Positions 43,547 to 51,607 of a stretch of 64,000 bases of DNA are shown here, in pieces. Origin of the DNA: Dysgonomonas sp. PF1-14. Lineage in GTDB: Bacteria > Bacteroidota > Bacteroidia > Bacteroidales > Dysgonomonadaceae. The stretch covers positions 62,001 to 126,000 of the forward strand of contig NZ_JARXWN010000009.1 of NCBI RefSeq assembly GCF_029892965.1. The letters run 5' to 3'. The notes below the pieces were generated by a model. That model did no database searches, had not been told where the DNA came from, and was given only the letters and a program-made list of their open reading frames with translations. Within the stretch, counting starts at the first letter, position 1. Every line of letters starts with the position of its first letter. Both the position numbers and the translations under genes were made by a program.

Positions 43547-44584
43547 ATGGAGTTGAACTGTCCTCTACCCATCAGCGACAACGATCGCATACTGCTTGGT
43601 CATGGCAGCGGAGGGCGACTTACGCACCGACTGATATCCGACATATTCTATCCTGCATTCCGCAATCCGTTGCTGGAACAGGATCACGATGGCAGTATAT
43701 TTACCGTAGAGGGTGGTAAGATGGCTATATCTACCGACTCCTTTGTGGTAGACCCGATATTTTTTCCCGGTGGCGACATCGGCGATCTGGCTATAAACGG
43801 CACAGTGAATGATCTGGCTTGTTGCGGGGCAAAACCATTGTATCTTACAGCCGGATTTATTCTCGAAGAAGGTTTCCCTATGACTGATTTGCAACGCATT
43901 GTAAACTCAATGAAGGAAGCTGCCGACAAGGCCGGAATATACATTGTGTCGGGTGACACCAAAGTAGTAGAGCATGGTAAATGCGATAAGATATACATTA
44001 ATACTACCGGTATAGGAATTGTAGACAGCAATACAAATATATCACCCAAGAATGCTGCCGAAGGCGATGTGATCATTTGTAGCGCGCCGATAGGTGTACA
44101 TGGCATTACTATACTTTCTACACGCGAAAGTCTTGGCTTCGAAACCAATCTGAAAAGTGATACGGCAGCACTTAACAAGATGATAGCCGGATTATGTACC
44201 GGAATAAATGAAATACATGTATTGCGTGACCCTACCAGAGGCGGACTCAGCAGCACGCTGAACGAAATAGCACAAGCCGCCAATGTAGAAATAGAACTGG
44301 ACGAAGCGTCGCTCCCTATTCCCGATGCTGTACGTGCCGCATCCGAAATACTGGGATTAGACCCTTTGTATATAGCCAATGAAGGCGTTGTTCTGATCAT
44401 ACTCCCCAGAAAGTATGCTGCCGATGCGCTGAATATCATGCACCGCTTTTCTGAAGGCAAATCAGCTGCTGTTATAGGACAGGTGACTACCAGAGGTAAA
44501 GCCGGAGTAAAAATGAAAAACCTGTATGGCGGTCATCGCATTATTACCATGTTAAACGGTGACCAATTACCACGAATATGCTAA
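43547..44584 (+). CDS. hypE: Carbamoyl dehydratase HypE
   Basis: With the start at 43547 (MELNCPLPIS) it has 345 residues; the reading from 43490 lies inside hypD and is rejected. It has the PurM-like ATP-binding fold (LGHGSGG, STDSFVVDP, GDTKVVEHGK, RDPTRGGLSS). It ends in PRIC, whose terminal Cys carries the thiocarbamate converted to cyanide. It acts with HypF and HypC-HypD. It is followed by a 53-base gap before the small-subunit gene. Confidence 0.96.
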   Translation: MELNCPLPISDNDRILLGHGSGGRLTHRLISDIFYPAFRNPLLEQDHDGSIFTVEGGKMAISTDSFVVDPIFFPGGDIGDLAINGTVNDLACCGAKPLYLTAGFILEEGFPMTDLQRIVNSMKEAADKAGIYIVSGDTKVVEHGKCDKIYINTTGIGIVDSNTNISPKNAAEGDVIICSAPIGVHGITILSTRESLGFETNLKSDTAALNKMIAGLCTGINEIHVLRDPTRGGLSSTLNEIAQAANVEIELDEASLPIPDAVRAASEILGLDPLYIANEGVVLIILPRKYAADALNIMHRFSEGKSAAVIGQVTTRGKAGVKMKNLYGGHRIITMLNGDQLPRIC

Positions 44585-44637
44585 AGACAAAAACACATAA
44601 TACAAATAAGATCAACTAACTTAAATACTTTGTAAAT

Positions 44638-45750
44638 ATGGAAAACAAGAAACTATCCGTTTATGAAGAATGTCAAAAGAAAGGAGTCTCGCGCCGCGAT
44701 TTCCTTAAATTTTGTACAATGATGGGAGCTTTACTCGGGCTAGAATCTACCGGTGTTGCCCAAATAGTGGAAGCTATGGAGAAAAAGGCACGACTACCGA
44801 TTATCTGGCTACATTTGCAGGAATGTACCTGTTGCAGCGAATCATTTATCCGTACCGCCCACCCTATTCTGGCCGACCTCTTGTTCGACCAGATATCGCT
44901 GGACTATACCGAGACACTGATGGCTGCTGCGGGCGATCAGGCAGAAAAGAGTATGCATGATACAATGACCAAGTATAAAGGTGAATATATACTGATGATC
45001 GAGGGTTCTATCCCTACCAAAGACGAAGCGTACTGCTGTATAGGCGGACGCAGCGCCAAGCAGATAGTGGAAGAGGCTGCCGAAGGGGCAAAAGCCGTTG
45101 TAGCATGGGGCAACTGTGCATCGGCAGGATGCGTACAGGCTGCTAATCCGAATCCGACCGGGGCACGTCCGGCACACCGTATTATTAAAGGTAAGACAGT
45201 AATGAATGTGCAGGGTTGCCCTCCTATAGCAGAGGTCATGGCGGGAATAGTTGTGCATCTGCTTACATTCGGCACAATACCACAACTCGACAGTTTAGGA
45301 CGTCCTAAAGCATTCTATTCGCGCCGTGTACACGACACCTGCTATCGCCGCGCTAATTTTGATGCAGGGCTATTTGTAGAAAATTTCGATGATGAGAATG
45401 CTAAACGTGGCTACTGTCTGTACAAAGTAGGTTGTAAAGGGCCTAACACATATAATGCCTGCGGTATCATCAAGTGGAACGAAGGTACAAGCTATCCTAT
45501 ACAGAGCGGACATCCTTGTATCGGTTGCAGCGAAGAAGGATTCTGGGACAAAAGTCCATTCTACAAACGTAACCCTACAACTCATGGCTTCGGCATAGAA
45601 GCAACAGCCGATCAGGTAGGGCTGGCTTTGGGAGTAGCTACCGTTGCAGGAGCAACCGCACACGCCATAGCTACCAATATACGCAAGAAAAAACTCATCG
45701 ATAACGAAGAGCCTGTAAATGAGAGCAGCGAACACAGTGATAACCAATAA
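44638..45750 (+). CDS. hyaA: [NiFe] hydrogenase small subunit, oxygen-tolerant (group 1d-like)
   Basis: This 370-residue protein opens with a Tat signal (SRRDFLKF, Arg19-Arg20). The proximal cluster region has ECTCCSES with Cys63, Cys65 and Cys66, then GNCASAGC with Cys160 and Cys165, and GCPP with Cys194. Ordinary enzymes have four of these; the extra Cys65 and Cys165 match Cys19 and Cys120 of the Ralstonia membrane-bound hydrogenase. They predict a [4Fe-3S] cluster giving oxygen tolerance. Medial and distal ligands follow (HDTC 235, YC 260, GC 266, NAC 275, HPCIGC 294/297). A C-terminal hydrophobic anchor (about 326-346) holds it on the periplasmic face of the inner membrane. Confidence 0.96.
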   Translation: MENKKLSVYEECQKKGVSRRDFLKFCTMMGALLGLESTGVAQIVEAMEKKARLPIIWLHLQECTCCSESFIRTAHPILADLLFDQISLDYTETLMAAAGDQAEKSMHDTMTKYKGEYILMIEGSIPTKDEAYCCIGGRSAKQIVEEAAEGAKAVVAWGNCASAGCVQAANPNPTGARPAHRIIKGKTVMNVQGCPPIAEVMAGIVVHLLTFGTIPQLDSLGRPKAFYSRRVHDTCYRRANFDAGLFVENFDDENAKRGYCLYKVGCKGPNTYNACGIIKWNEGTSYPIQSGHPCIGCSEEGFWDKSPFYKRNPTTHGFGIEATADQVGLALGVATVAGATAHAIATNIRKKKLIDNEEPVNESSEHSDNQ

Positions 45751-45762
45751 ACACAAAAAACT

Positions 45763-47481
45763 ATGGCAGAAAGAATAGTCGTTGACCCGATCACCCGTAT
45801 CGAAGGTCACTTAAGAATAGAAGCAGAAATAGAAAACGGCGTAATCAAGGATGCTTTCAGTTCGGGCACAATGGTTCGCGGTATAGAGACCATCGTTAAA
45901 GACCGCGACCCGCGCGATGTATGGGCTTTCGTTGGACGTATTTGCGGTGTATGTACATCTACACATTCCCTTACTTCGGTGCGTGCAGTAGAAAACGCAC
46001 TGGACATCGTGATACCACCGAATGCCGAGATGGTACGCAACATTATGGCAAATGTACTTTTCATGCACGACCATGTAGTGCATTTCTACCATCTGCATGC
46101 CCTCGACTGGGTAGATGTGGTAAATGCCTTGAAAGCTGATCCTGCCGCAGCTGCGGCGGCTGCTCAAAAGTTATCGACATGGCCTAAAAGCTCGGAAGGG
46201 TATTTCAAAGGAATACAAGACAGAATTAAGAAATTTGTCGACAGCGGACAACTCGGTATCTTCGCAAACGGTTACTGGGGACACCCTGCATATAAACTCA
46301 CTCCCGAACAAAACCTGATTGCCACAGCTCACTATCTGGAAGCATTGGAATGGCAAAAGGAAATAGTAAAAGTACATGCTGTATTCGGAGGAAAGAATCC
46401 GCACCCTAACTATCTTGTAGGCGGTATGCCGGCCAGCATCAACCTGAATGAAGCCAATGCAATTAATGCCGAAAGGCTTGCATTTGTAAGGGAAAAACTG
46501 GAAGAAGCCAAACGCTTCATCGATCAGGTATATATTCCAGATATACTGCTCATCGGCAGTGTATATAAAGACGATTGGGGTAAAATAGGCGGAGGTGTGC
46601 ATAATCATCTTGCCTTCGGCGACTTCCCTATGAATGGTTCCGACCCTGAAAGCTATAAAATACCACGCGGTATTATCCTCGACAGGGATCTGACAAAGGT
46701 GCATCCGGTAGACGCTACTTCACCCGAAGAAATACAGGAATATATATACCACTCATGGTACAAATATACCAAAGGTGACAGCGCAGGACTGCATCCGTTC
46801 GATGGAGAAACTGAACTCGAATACACAGGCCCTCGTCCGCCATACAAACATCTGGACGTAACGGACAAGTACAGCTGGATAAAAACTCCACGCTGGAAAG
46901 ACAAACCAATGGAAGTAGGTCCATTGTCGCGAATGCTGGTTGCTTATGCCTCTGGAAAAGAGCCGCAAAAATCGCTGATAGACGACACATTGAAAGCGCT
47001 CGACCTGCCTGCCGAAGCACTATTCTCCACACTGGGCAGAACTGCTGCCCGCGCATTGGAATCGAAACTGAATGCCGACTGGGCACTTGAATGCTACGAT
47101 CAGTTGATAGCCAATCTGAAAGGTGGTGACGATCGCATGGTAAACAATGAGAAATGGGAAGAAAGTTCATGGCCTAAAGAAGCAAAAGGCGTGGGACTAA
47201 CCGAAGCTCCGCGCGGTGCTCTGGCTCACTTTGCCATAATAGAGAACAGCCGCATAAAGAACTATCAGATGGTGGTGCCTACAACGTGGAATGCTTCGCC
47301 TCGCGACGAAAAAGGGCAGTTATCGGCTTACGAGTCTGCTTTGGTAGGAACTCCTGTCCACGATCCTAAACTGCCGTTGGAAATATTACGCACTATACAC
47401 TCTTTCGACCCTTGTCTGGCTTGTGCAGTCCATCTGTACGATGAAGACGGTGACTATGTACATCAAATGGATACATTCTAA
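45763..47481 (+). CDS. hyaB: [NiFe] hydrogenase large subunit
   Basis: This 572-residue protein carries the nickel ligands in RICGVCTSTH (Cys61, Cys64) and DPCLACAVH (Cys551, Cys554). The last 15 residues after His557 are the peptide removed by the HyaD protease once nickel is inserted. It splits H2 at the Ni-Fe(CN)2CO centre and passes electrons to the small subunit; it crosses the membrane with that partner through the Tat system. It starts 12 bases after the small subunit. Motifs fit membrane-bound uptake group 1 enzymes. Confidence 0.97.
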   Translation: MAERIVVDPITRIEGHLRIEAEIENGVIKDAFSSGTMVRGIETIVKDRDPRDVWAFVGRICGVCTSTHSLTSVRAVENALDIVIPPNAEMVRNIMANVLFMHDHVVHFYHLHALDWVDVVNALKADPAAAAAAAQKLSTWPKSSEGYFKGIQDRIKKFVDSGQLGIFANGYWGHPAYKLTPEQNLIATAHYLEALEWQKEIVKVHAVFGGKNPHPNYLVGGMPASINLNEANAINAERLAFVREKLEEAKRFIDQVYIPDILLIGSVYKDDWGKIGGGVHNHLAFGDFPMNGSDPESYKIPRGIILDRDLTKVHPVDATSPEEIQEYIYHSWYKYTKGDSAGLHPFDGETELEYTGPRPPYKHLDVTDKYSWIKTPRWKDKPMEVGPLSRMLVAYASGKEPQKSLIDDTLKALDLPAEALFSTLGRTAARALESKLNADWALECYDQLIANLKGGDDRMVNNEKWEESSWPKEAKGVGLTEAPRGALAHFAIIENSRIKNYQMVVPTTWNASPRDEKGQLSAYESALVGTPVHDPKLPLEILRTIHSFDPCLACAVHLYDEDGDYVHQMDTF

Positions 47482-47493
47482 ACAGATTCAACT

Positions 47494-48255
47494 ATGAGAA
47501 GTCGTAGAGAAAAACTAAGAGAAGTATATGTCTGGGAACTGCCTGTACGAATCTATCACTGGGTAAACGCATTATGTATCGTTATCCTGTGTATTACGGG
47601 ATTCCTTATTGCCGATCCGCCGTCACTGATGAGTGAGACAGAAGCCAATTTCAGGTACTGGTTCGGTACGGTACGCTTTATTCACTTTGTTACGGCATTT
47701 GTATTCTTCTTCAATTTTATGTTTCGCATTTACTGGGGATTTGTAGGGAATAAGTATGCCAGCTGGAAGAACTTTATCCCATTGAAGAAATCGCAATGGA
47801 AAGAGCTGATAGAAGTGATAAAGGTGGATGTATTCATGATCAAAAACAAGCCTGTAGACAGTATCGGACACAATCAGGTTGCCAGCAGCACTTACTTTAT
47901 CATGTTTCTGGCATTCCTTATACAATGTATCACCGGATTCGGATTATACGCCCAGATGAGCAAAGCCGCATTGCCGAAGCTTTTCGGATGGATGGTGCCG
48001 CTTATGGGAGGCGATCTGATGGTACGCCATATTCATCATTATGCTATGTGGTTCTTTATTCTCTTTGCTATAGGGCATATTTACCTCGTATTCTATCACG
48101 ATTATATCGAGCGGCGTGGTGTGACTTCGTCCATGATAGGCGGCTGGAAATTTGTTGAAGAAGAAGTAGCGGAAGCGGAAGAAAAGAAAGAAGCAGAAGA
48201 AAGAGCAAAGAAGATGGAAAAACAAGCATCTGCTAAAATAGCTGTGGAAGAATGA
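47494..48255 (+). CDS. hyaC: Hydrogenase cytochrome b subunit
   Basis: This 253-residue membrane protein has four TM segments (about 22-42, 64-84, 130-152, 180-205) and haem-ligand histidines in YHWVNA, FIHFVTA and RHIHHYAMW. It takes electrons from the small subunit to quinone. The last 35 residues are a highly charged Glu/Lys helix (EEEVAEAEEKKEAEERAKKM), not usual for the family. It overlaps hyaD by 4 bases (ATGA). Confidence 0.93.
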   Translation: MRSRREKLREVYVWELPVRIYHWVNALCIVILCITGFLIADPPSLMSETEANFRYWFGTVRFIHFVTAFVFFFNFMFRIYWGFVGNKYASWKNFIPLKKSQWKELIEVIKVDVFMIKNKPVDSIGHNQVASSTYFIMFLAFLIQCITGFGLYAQMSKAALPKLFGWMVPLMGGDLMVRHIHHYAMWFFILFAIGHIYLVFYHDYIERRGVTSSMIGGWKFVEEEVAEAEEKKEAEERAKKMEKQASAKIAVEE

Positions 48256-48695
48256 ATACACTGATACTTGGCGTAGGAAATTTATTACTGAAAGACGAAG
48301 GTGTGGGAATCCATGTGATTCGCGCACTGGAACAAGAAAATTTACCCTCCGGCGTCCATCTTATGGATGGCGGAACCGGAGGGTTTCACCTCATCAGTTG
48401 GATAGAGAAGTACGACCGCATCATAATGATAGATGCTACACTGGACAAGAATCCGCCCGGAACAGTACGTGTGTTAAGACCGAAATATTCATCGGAGTTT
48501 CCCCCATTGATGAGTGCCCATGAAATAGGTCTGCGCGATATGATGTCTATCATGGAACTGACCGAAACGATGCCCCTGATAGATCTGATTGTAATATCTG
48601 TTGAAGATATCAGTGAAGTGGGTATGGAGCTGACACCGGCGGTAAAAAAAGTTATACCCGAAGTTGTGGAAAAGATAAAGCAGATGACTCTATAA
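48252..48695 (+). CDS. hyaD: Hydrogenase maturation protease
   Basis: This 147-residue endopeptidase of the HyaD/HybD type has GVGNLLLKDEGVG with Glu16, IDATLD with Asp61 and SAHEIGL with His90. These are the three metal ligands that read nickel occupancy. It cleaves the C-terminal peptide of the large subunit. It is the last hydrogenase gene; a hairpin covers its stop codon. Confidence 0.94.
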   Translation: MNTLILGVGNLLLKDEGVGIHVIRALEQENLPSGVHLMDGGTGGFHLISWIEKYDRIIMIDATLDKNPPGTVRVLRPKYSSEFPPLMSAHEIGLRDMMSIMELTETMPLIDLIVISVEDISEVGMELTPAVKKVIPEVVEKIKQMTL

Positions 48696-48711
48696 GAGAA
48701 AATAGAGTCAT
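48684..48711 (+). other. Hairpin over the hyaD stop and next ribosome site
   Basis: ATGACTCTAT (48684-48693) and ATAGAGTCAT (48702-48711) form a 10-bp stem that includes the hyaD stop region and ends one base before the next start codon. With no U-tract it is more likely a translational brake or processing site than a terminator. Confidence 0.5.
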
Positions 48712-48712
48712 C

Positions 48713-49489
48713 ATGAAACAAATCATAACCATTTCATTATTTTTCCTTTTCTCTTTACAAGGATTTTCAACAAATCAGGTGAAAGATTATCTGATCCTGG
48801 ATAATGATACATTGTATCTTTACAATTCTCCTTTAGAACAGATCAGTAATATATCAAGTGATATTTTCGAACTGGAACAACCCGAAATTTTAACATCCAG
48901 TTGTTGGAGGGGGTATTATGCGGAATGGAGAATCATAAATAACACACTATACTTATCGAAGCTTTTTGCCTGTTACACCGACAAGGTAATAAATAAAACC
49001 ATTGAGAAAATCCTAAAACGAAAGTTCACCAACGGATTGCTTAAAGCCGATTGGGTGAATAGTCCGTTATGGTGTGGAAAAGACTTAGTAGGAGAAAAAA
49101 CACTGTACCTCTCCATTTACAGATATGAACGCAGGCTTCTGATGGAAAACGGAAAAGTAATAGACATAAAGGAATATAACTACCTTCCATGTGATTATGA
49201 AAATAAAAATGAGCGATTGAATTTCGTATTGAAGTCTATCAATTGGAAAGAGTTCCCAGCAGGCTCTTATCTCAGCTTTGAAGCCGAACTAAAGATAGAT
49301 TATTCGGGTAGAATAAAAGATATCAAGATAATGCGATCGAATATCCCAAGCTTCGACTACGAGATCATAAAAGCATTGGGGGCACTCCCTTGCTGGCCTG
49401 TATATTATAGAGAAGGTAGAATATACAATCCTGTGGATTGGATAAGGATAGAGGTAAAGTATGATGAGATTAAGAAATACATCCAATAA
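48713..49489 (+). CDS. Secreted protein with TonB-C-like C-terminal domain
   Basis: This 258-residue protein has a signal peptide (FLFSLQGFST). The N-terminal part (about 25-165) shows no known motif but has several Cys residues. The last about 75 residues (AELKIDYSGRIKDIKIMRSN, LPCWPVYYREGR) resemble the TonB C-terminal/energy-transducer fold found in many Bacteroidota proteins without a membrane anchor. It starts 17 bases after hyaD and may be read from the hydrogenase operon, but there is no known link to hydrogenase. Similarity to TonB-C is moderate. Confidence 0.65.
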   Translation: MKQIITISLFFLFSLQGFSTNQVKDYLILDNDTLYLYNSPLEQISNISSDIFELEQPEILTSSCWRGYYAEWRIINNTLYLSKLFACYTDKVINKTIEKILKRKFTNGLLKADWVNSPLWCGKDLVGEKTLYLSIYRYERRLLMENGKVIDIKEYNYLPCDYENKNERLNFVLKSINWKEFPAGSYLSFEAELKIDYSGRIKDIKIMRSNIPSFDYEIIKALGALPCWPVYYREGRIYNPVDWIRIEVKYDEIKKYIQ

Positions 49490-49544
49490 ACAAATAGCAG
49501 CCATGTTCCGGTAATTTCATTCCAATACAATAAATTATCAGAAT

Positions 49545-50267
49545 CTACTTTTTAGAACTTCCTCTAACCCCCTCAATCACATTCATTAATCTATCTAAAG
49601 AGTTGATATCGTATCGCAGCTGATTTCGGATATGATTAAAATCCAGTTTATTGACAACACGTGTAGTTGCATGATACTTCTTAGTGTACGACTTACCAAC
49701 CAGCCTGTAAATATTATCAAGGTCTTTTGCCGGATGAACCCTTGATTCGGGATCGATCGAATAAGGATCGAAACCCAGCCTATCCTTTATAAATTTACCA
49801 CTGGCAAGGCGCTTATCTATTTTCTGAAAATGGCGTGTCTCTGCCATAAACCATGCTTCGATCTCATGGATGGCTATAATAATATCGAAGTAAGGAGCTT
49901 CTTTCTTAAATTTGTGAGGTAAATACCGTAGCCCTTTCTCCAACCGCTCCAAATCTTCTACCGGAATTGGATAAAGATCCCTTACGCCAATGATCTTTTC
50001 ATAACCCTTTTCGCGCAGATTGACTATGTTATCCATAATTTCCGATTTCACCCTGTTGTCGGCACCACAATCGAAAATAAGCACCTCGAATTTTGGATTA
50101 CGCGAAAATGACATATTCCTTACAATTTCCTGTTTGGGAATATTCGTTCCCCCACGAAACTGTTTCTGAATAATATTTATAGACTGTGTCCCGAGTATTT
50201 CTTTAATCAGGCGATTTATAAAAATTTGCTCGGTCTGTCCCTCAACAAAAAAGGCAATTCGTTTCAT
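49545..50267 (-). CDS. DUF4276 / TOPRIM-like protein, partner of AAA ATPase
   Basis: I chose ATG at 50267 (MKRIAFFVEG), giving 240 residues; the reading from 50270 uses a TTG one codon earlier. The N-terminal FFVEGQTEQ (Glu9) and LIFDCGADN (Asp66, Asp70) resemble the acidic sites of TOPRIM nucleases. HEIEAWF (Glu135, Glu137, Trp139) is typical of DUF4276/RloB-type proteins. Its start shares one base with the stop of the ATPase (TGATG), so the two are translationally coupled. ATPase plus TOPRIM pairs occur in anti-phage systems such as AbiL, PARIS and OLD/Gabija relatives. Nuclease activity is inferred. Confidence 0.75.
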   Translation of the reverse strand: MKRIAFFVEGQTEQIFINRLIKEILGTQSINIIQKQFRGGTNIPKQEIVRNMSFSRNPKFEVLIFDCGADNRVKSEIMDNIVNLREKGYEKIIGVRDLYPIPVEDLERLEKGLRYLPHKFKKEAPYFDIIIAIHEIEAWFMAETRHFQKIDKRLASGKFIKDRLGFDPYSIDPESRVHPAKDLDNIYRLVGKSYTKKYHATTRVVNKLDFNHIRNQLRYDINSLDRLMNVIEGVRGSSKK

Positions 50268-51409
50268 CAATCGTTATCTTCTTCATCTATTGAACCAAAA
50301 CCATTTTTATAAAAATCGGTAGTCAGGAAATCAAAATTATTAAGCCCTGTGTATTTGAAGTCTTCAAAGTTATCTTTTGCATTTATATGATTGTAATATA
50401 CCGACCGCGACGACTCCACCCTGTCTATTACCGTCCAGTATTTCAACGGAATCTGATTCATCACATAGCGGTCGTTGGTAGTCATAAAGAATTGCAGGTT
50501 AGAGTTATCAATCCTTCTGACAACTATATCCATCATCCTTCGGGAAGTATCGAAGTCCAGCCCTTCACCCATATCGTCTATAAGCATGCACAGCGATAAA
50601 TCGCTCAAACGTGCATAACTGAGCATAATCAGCAATGCCAGCGAGCGAAACATGCCTTGCGACATATCGTGTTGCGTAACCATGTATTCACCCTCTTCTT
50701 CGATACAGATTCCATACAAGCCGTTTTTTTCCAAGATATCAATACCTGTTACGGAATACCCCAGATCGCGCATGCCTGACATTATATCATTAACGAAGCT
50801 TTCGCCATACGTTTCGCGGCCTCTGTAAAAAGTGTAAATAAGGACTTCCGTACCTTCAATACCCGGATCTCCCCCATCTATGCGTGTATAGTCTTTTACC
50901 TGTTTATTTTTTTCAAACTGATTAGCAAACAGATAGTTTCTCAGCGACAACCCCCATTTAACAAATTCCCTGAAATACGGCTTTCTATCTGCATCTTGTG
51001 CACATATTACCAATCGGTGATCTTCAGCCGCGAACGGAATATTTTGTCCTTCGGCACTCAGTAGCACTCCTTTATCCCTGTCTAATAAGACTTTATCATT
51101 CATGGATAATATCTCGTTAGATACTTTACGGTCTTTAAATTCAAGAATATATTTATATCTGATATCTTTTTCCGTAAAAAGGACTTCAAAATTCTCAGAT
51201 GGACTTATTGCATTCCTCAGGTCAGTTTTCCCCGACAGCAGGTTGGCTAACTCACGAATAACGTTTAGTGTACGGCTTTTACCGGAGGCATTTTTACCCA
51301 CCAGCAGATTTATATTATCGAAATAAGCATATGTGTTTCCCGTACCTATAATATGCCATTCGCGCGGTTCCCCCGCATAGCGGGTATATTTCAGAGCGTT
51401 TAGTATCAT
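50267..51409 (-). CDS. AAA/ABC-type ATPase of a two-gene unit (possible defence system)
   Basis: This 380-residue ATPase of the AAA_15/AAA_21 class has Walker A GKNASGKS (38-45) and a signature-like HDMSQGMFRS (247-256). Walker B is LIDDMGEGLD (276-285) with DDMGEG in place of the usual DEPE, and MTTNDR lies at 309-314. It has no long coiled coil or C-terminal nuclease domain; the nuclease-like part is the separate downstream gene. The layout matches bacterial immunity pairs where an ABC-type ATPase senses infection and a TOPRIM protein acts. No transposon or other defence gene lies nearby, so the assignment is tentative. Confidence 0.75.
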   Translation of the reverse strand: MILNALKYTRYAGEPREWHIIGTGNTYAYFDNINLLVGKNASGKSRTLNVIRELANLLSGKTDLRNAISPSENFEVLFTEKDIRYKYILEFKDRKVSNEILSMNDKVLLDRDKGVLLSAEGQNIPFAAEDHRLVICAQDADRKPYFREFVKWGLSLRNYLFANQFEKNKQVKDYTRIDGGDPGIEGTEVLIYTFYRGRETYGESFVNDIMSGMRDLGYSVTGIDILEKNGLYGICIEEEGEYMVTQHDMSQGMFRSLALLIMLSYARLSDLSLCMLIDDMGEGLDFDTSRRMMDIVVRRIDNSNLQFFMTTNDRYVMNQIPLKYWTVIDRVESSRSVYYNHINAKDNFEDFKYTGLNNFDFLTTDFYKNGFGSIDEEDND

Positions 51410-51426
51410 ACTAATTCAGATTTTTA

Positions 51427-51434
51427 CAAAAATA
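51427..51434 (-). promoter_or_regulatory. -7 box for the ATPase/DUF4276 pair
   Basis: On the minus strand TATTTTTG lies 17 bases from the ATPase start, suggesting a very short leader. A TTTG about 15 bases upstream is too close for an ideal -33 element. Confidence 0.35.
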
Positions 51435-51555
51435 CCAATTCTTAAGTGACAAATATCATTTTTCCAGCCAAATATGATATTCCTCGCTTATTTTCAGTTC
51501 AAATATACACGATTTAACTTACATACCCTCATATCGGATTGTCATATTAAAATTG

Positions 51556-51563
51556 TATCTTTG
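51556..51563 (+). promoter_or_regulatory. -7 box for the antiporter gene
   Basis: TATCTTTG followed by GCA is a good Bacteroidota -7 element, 44 bases before the chosen start. The -33 element is unclear. Confidence 0.5.
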
Positions 51564-51607
51564 CAGCAAAAAGCTAAGGATAGGGCATAAATGGCGGATT
51601 GAATTTG

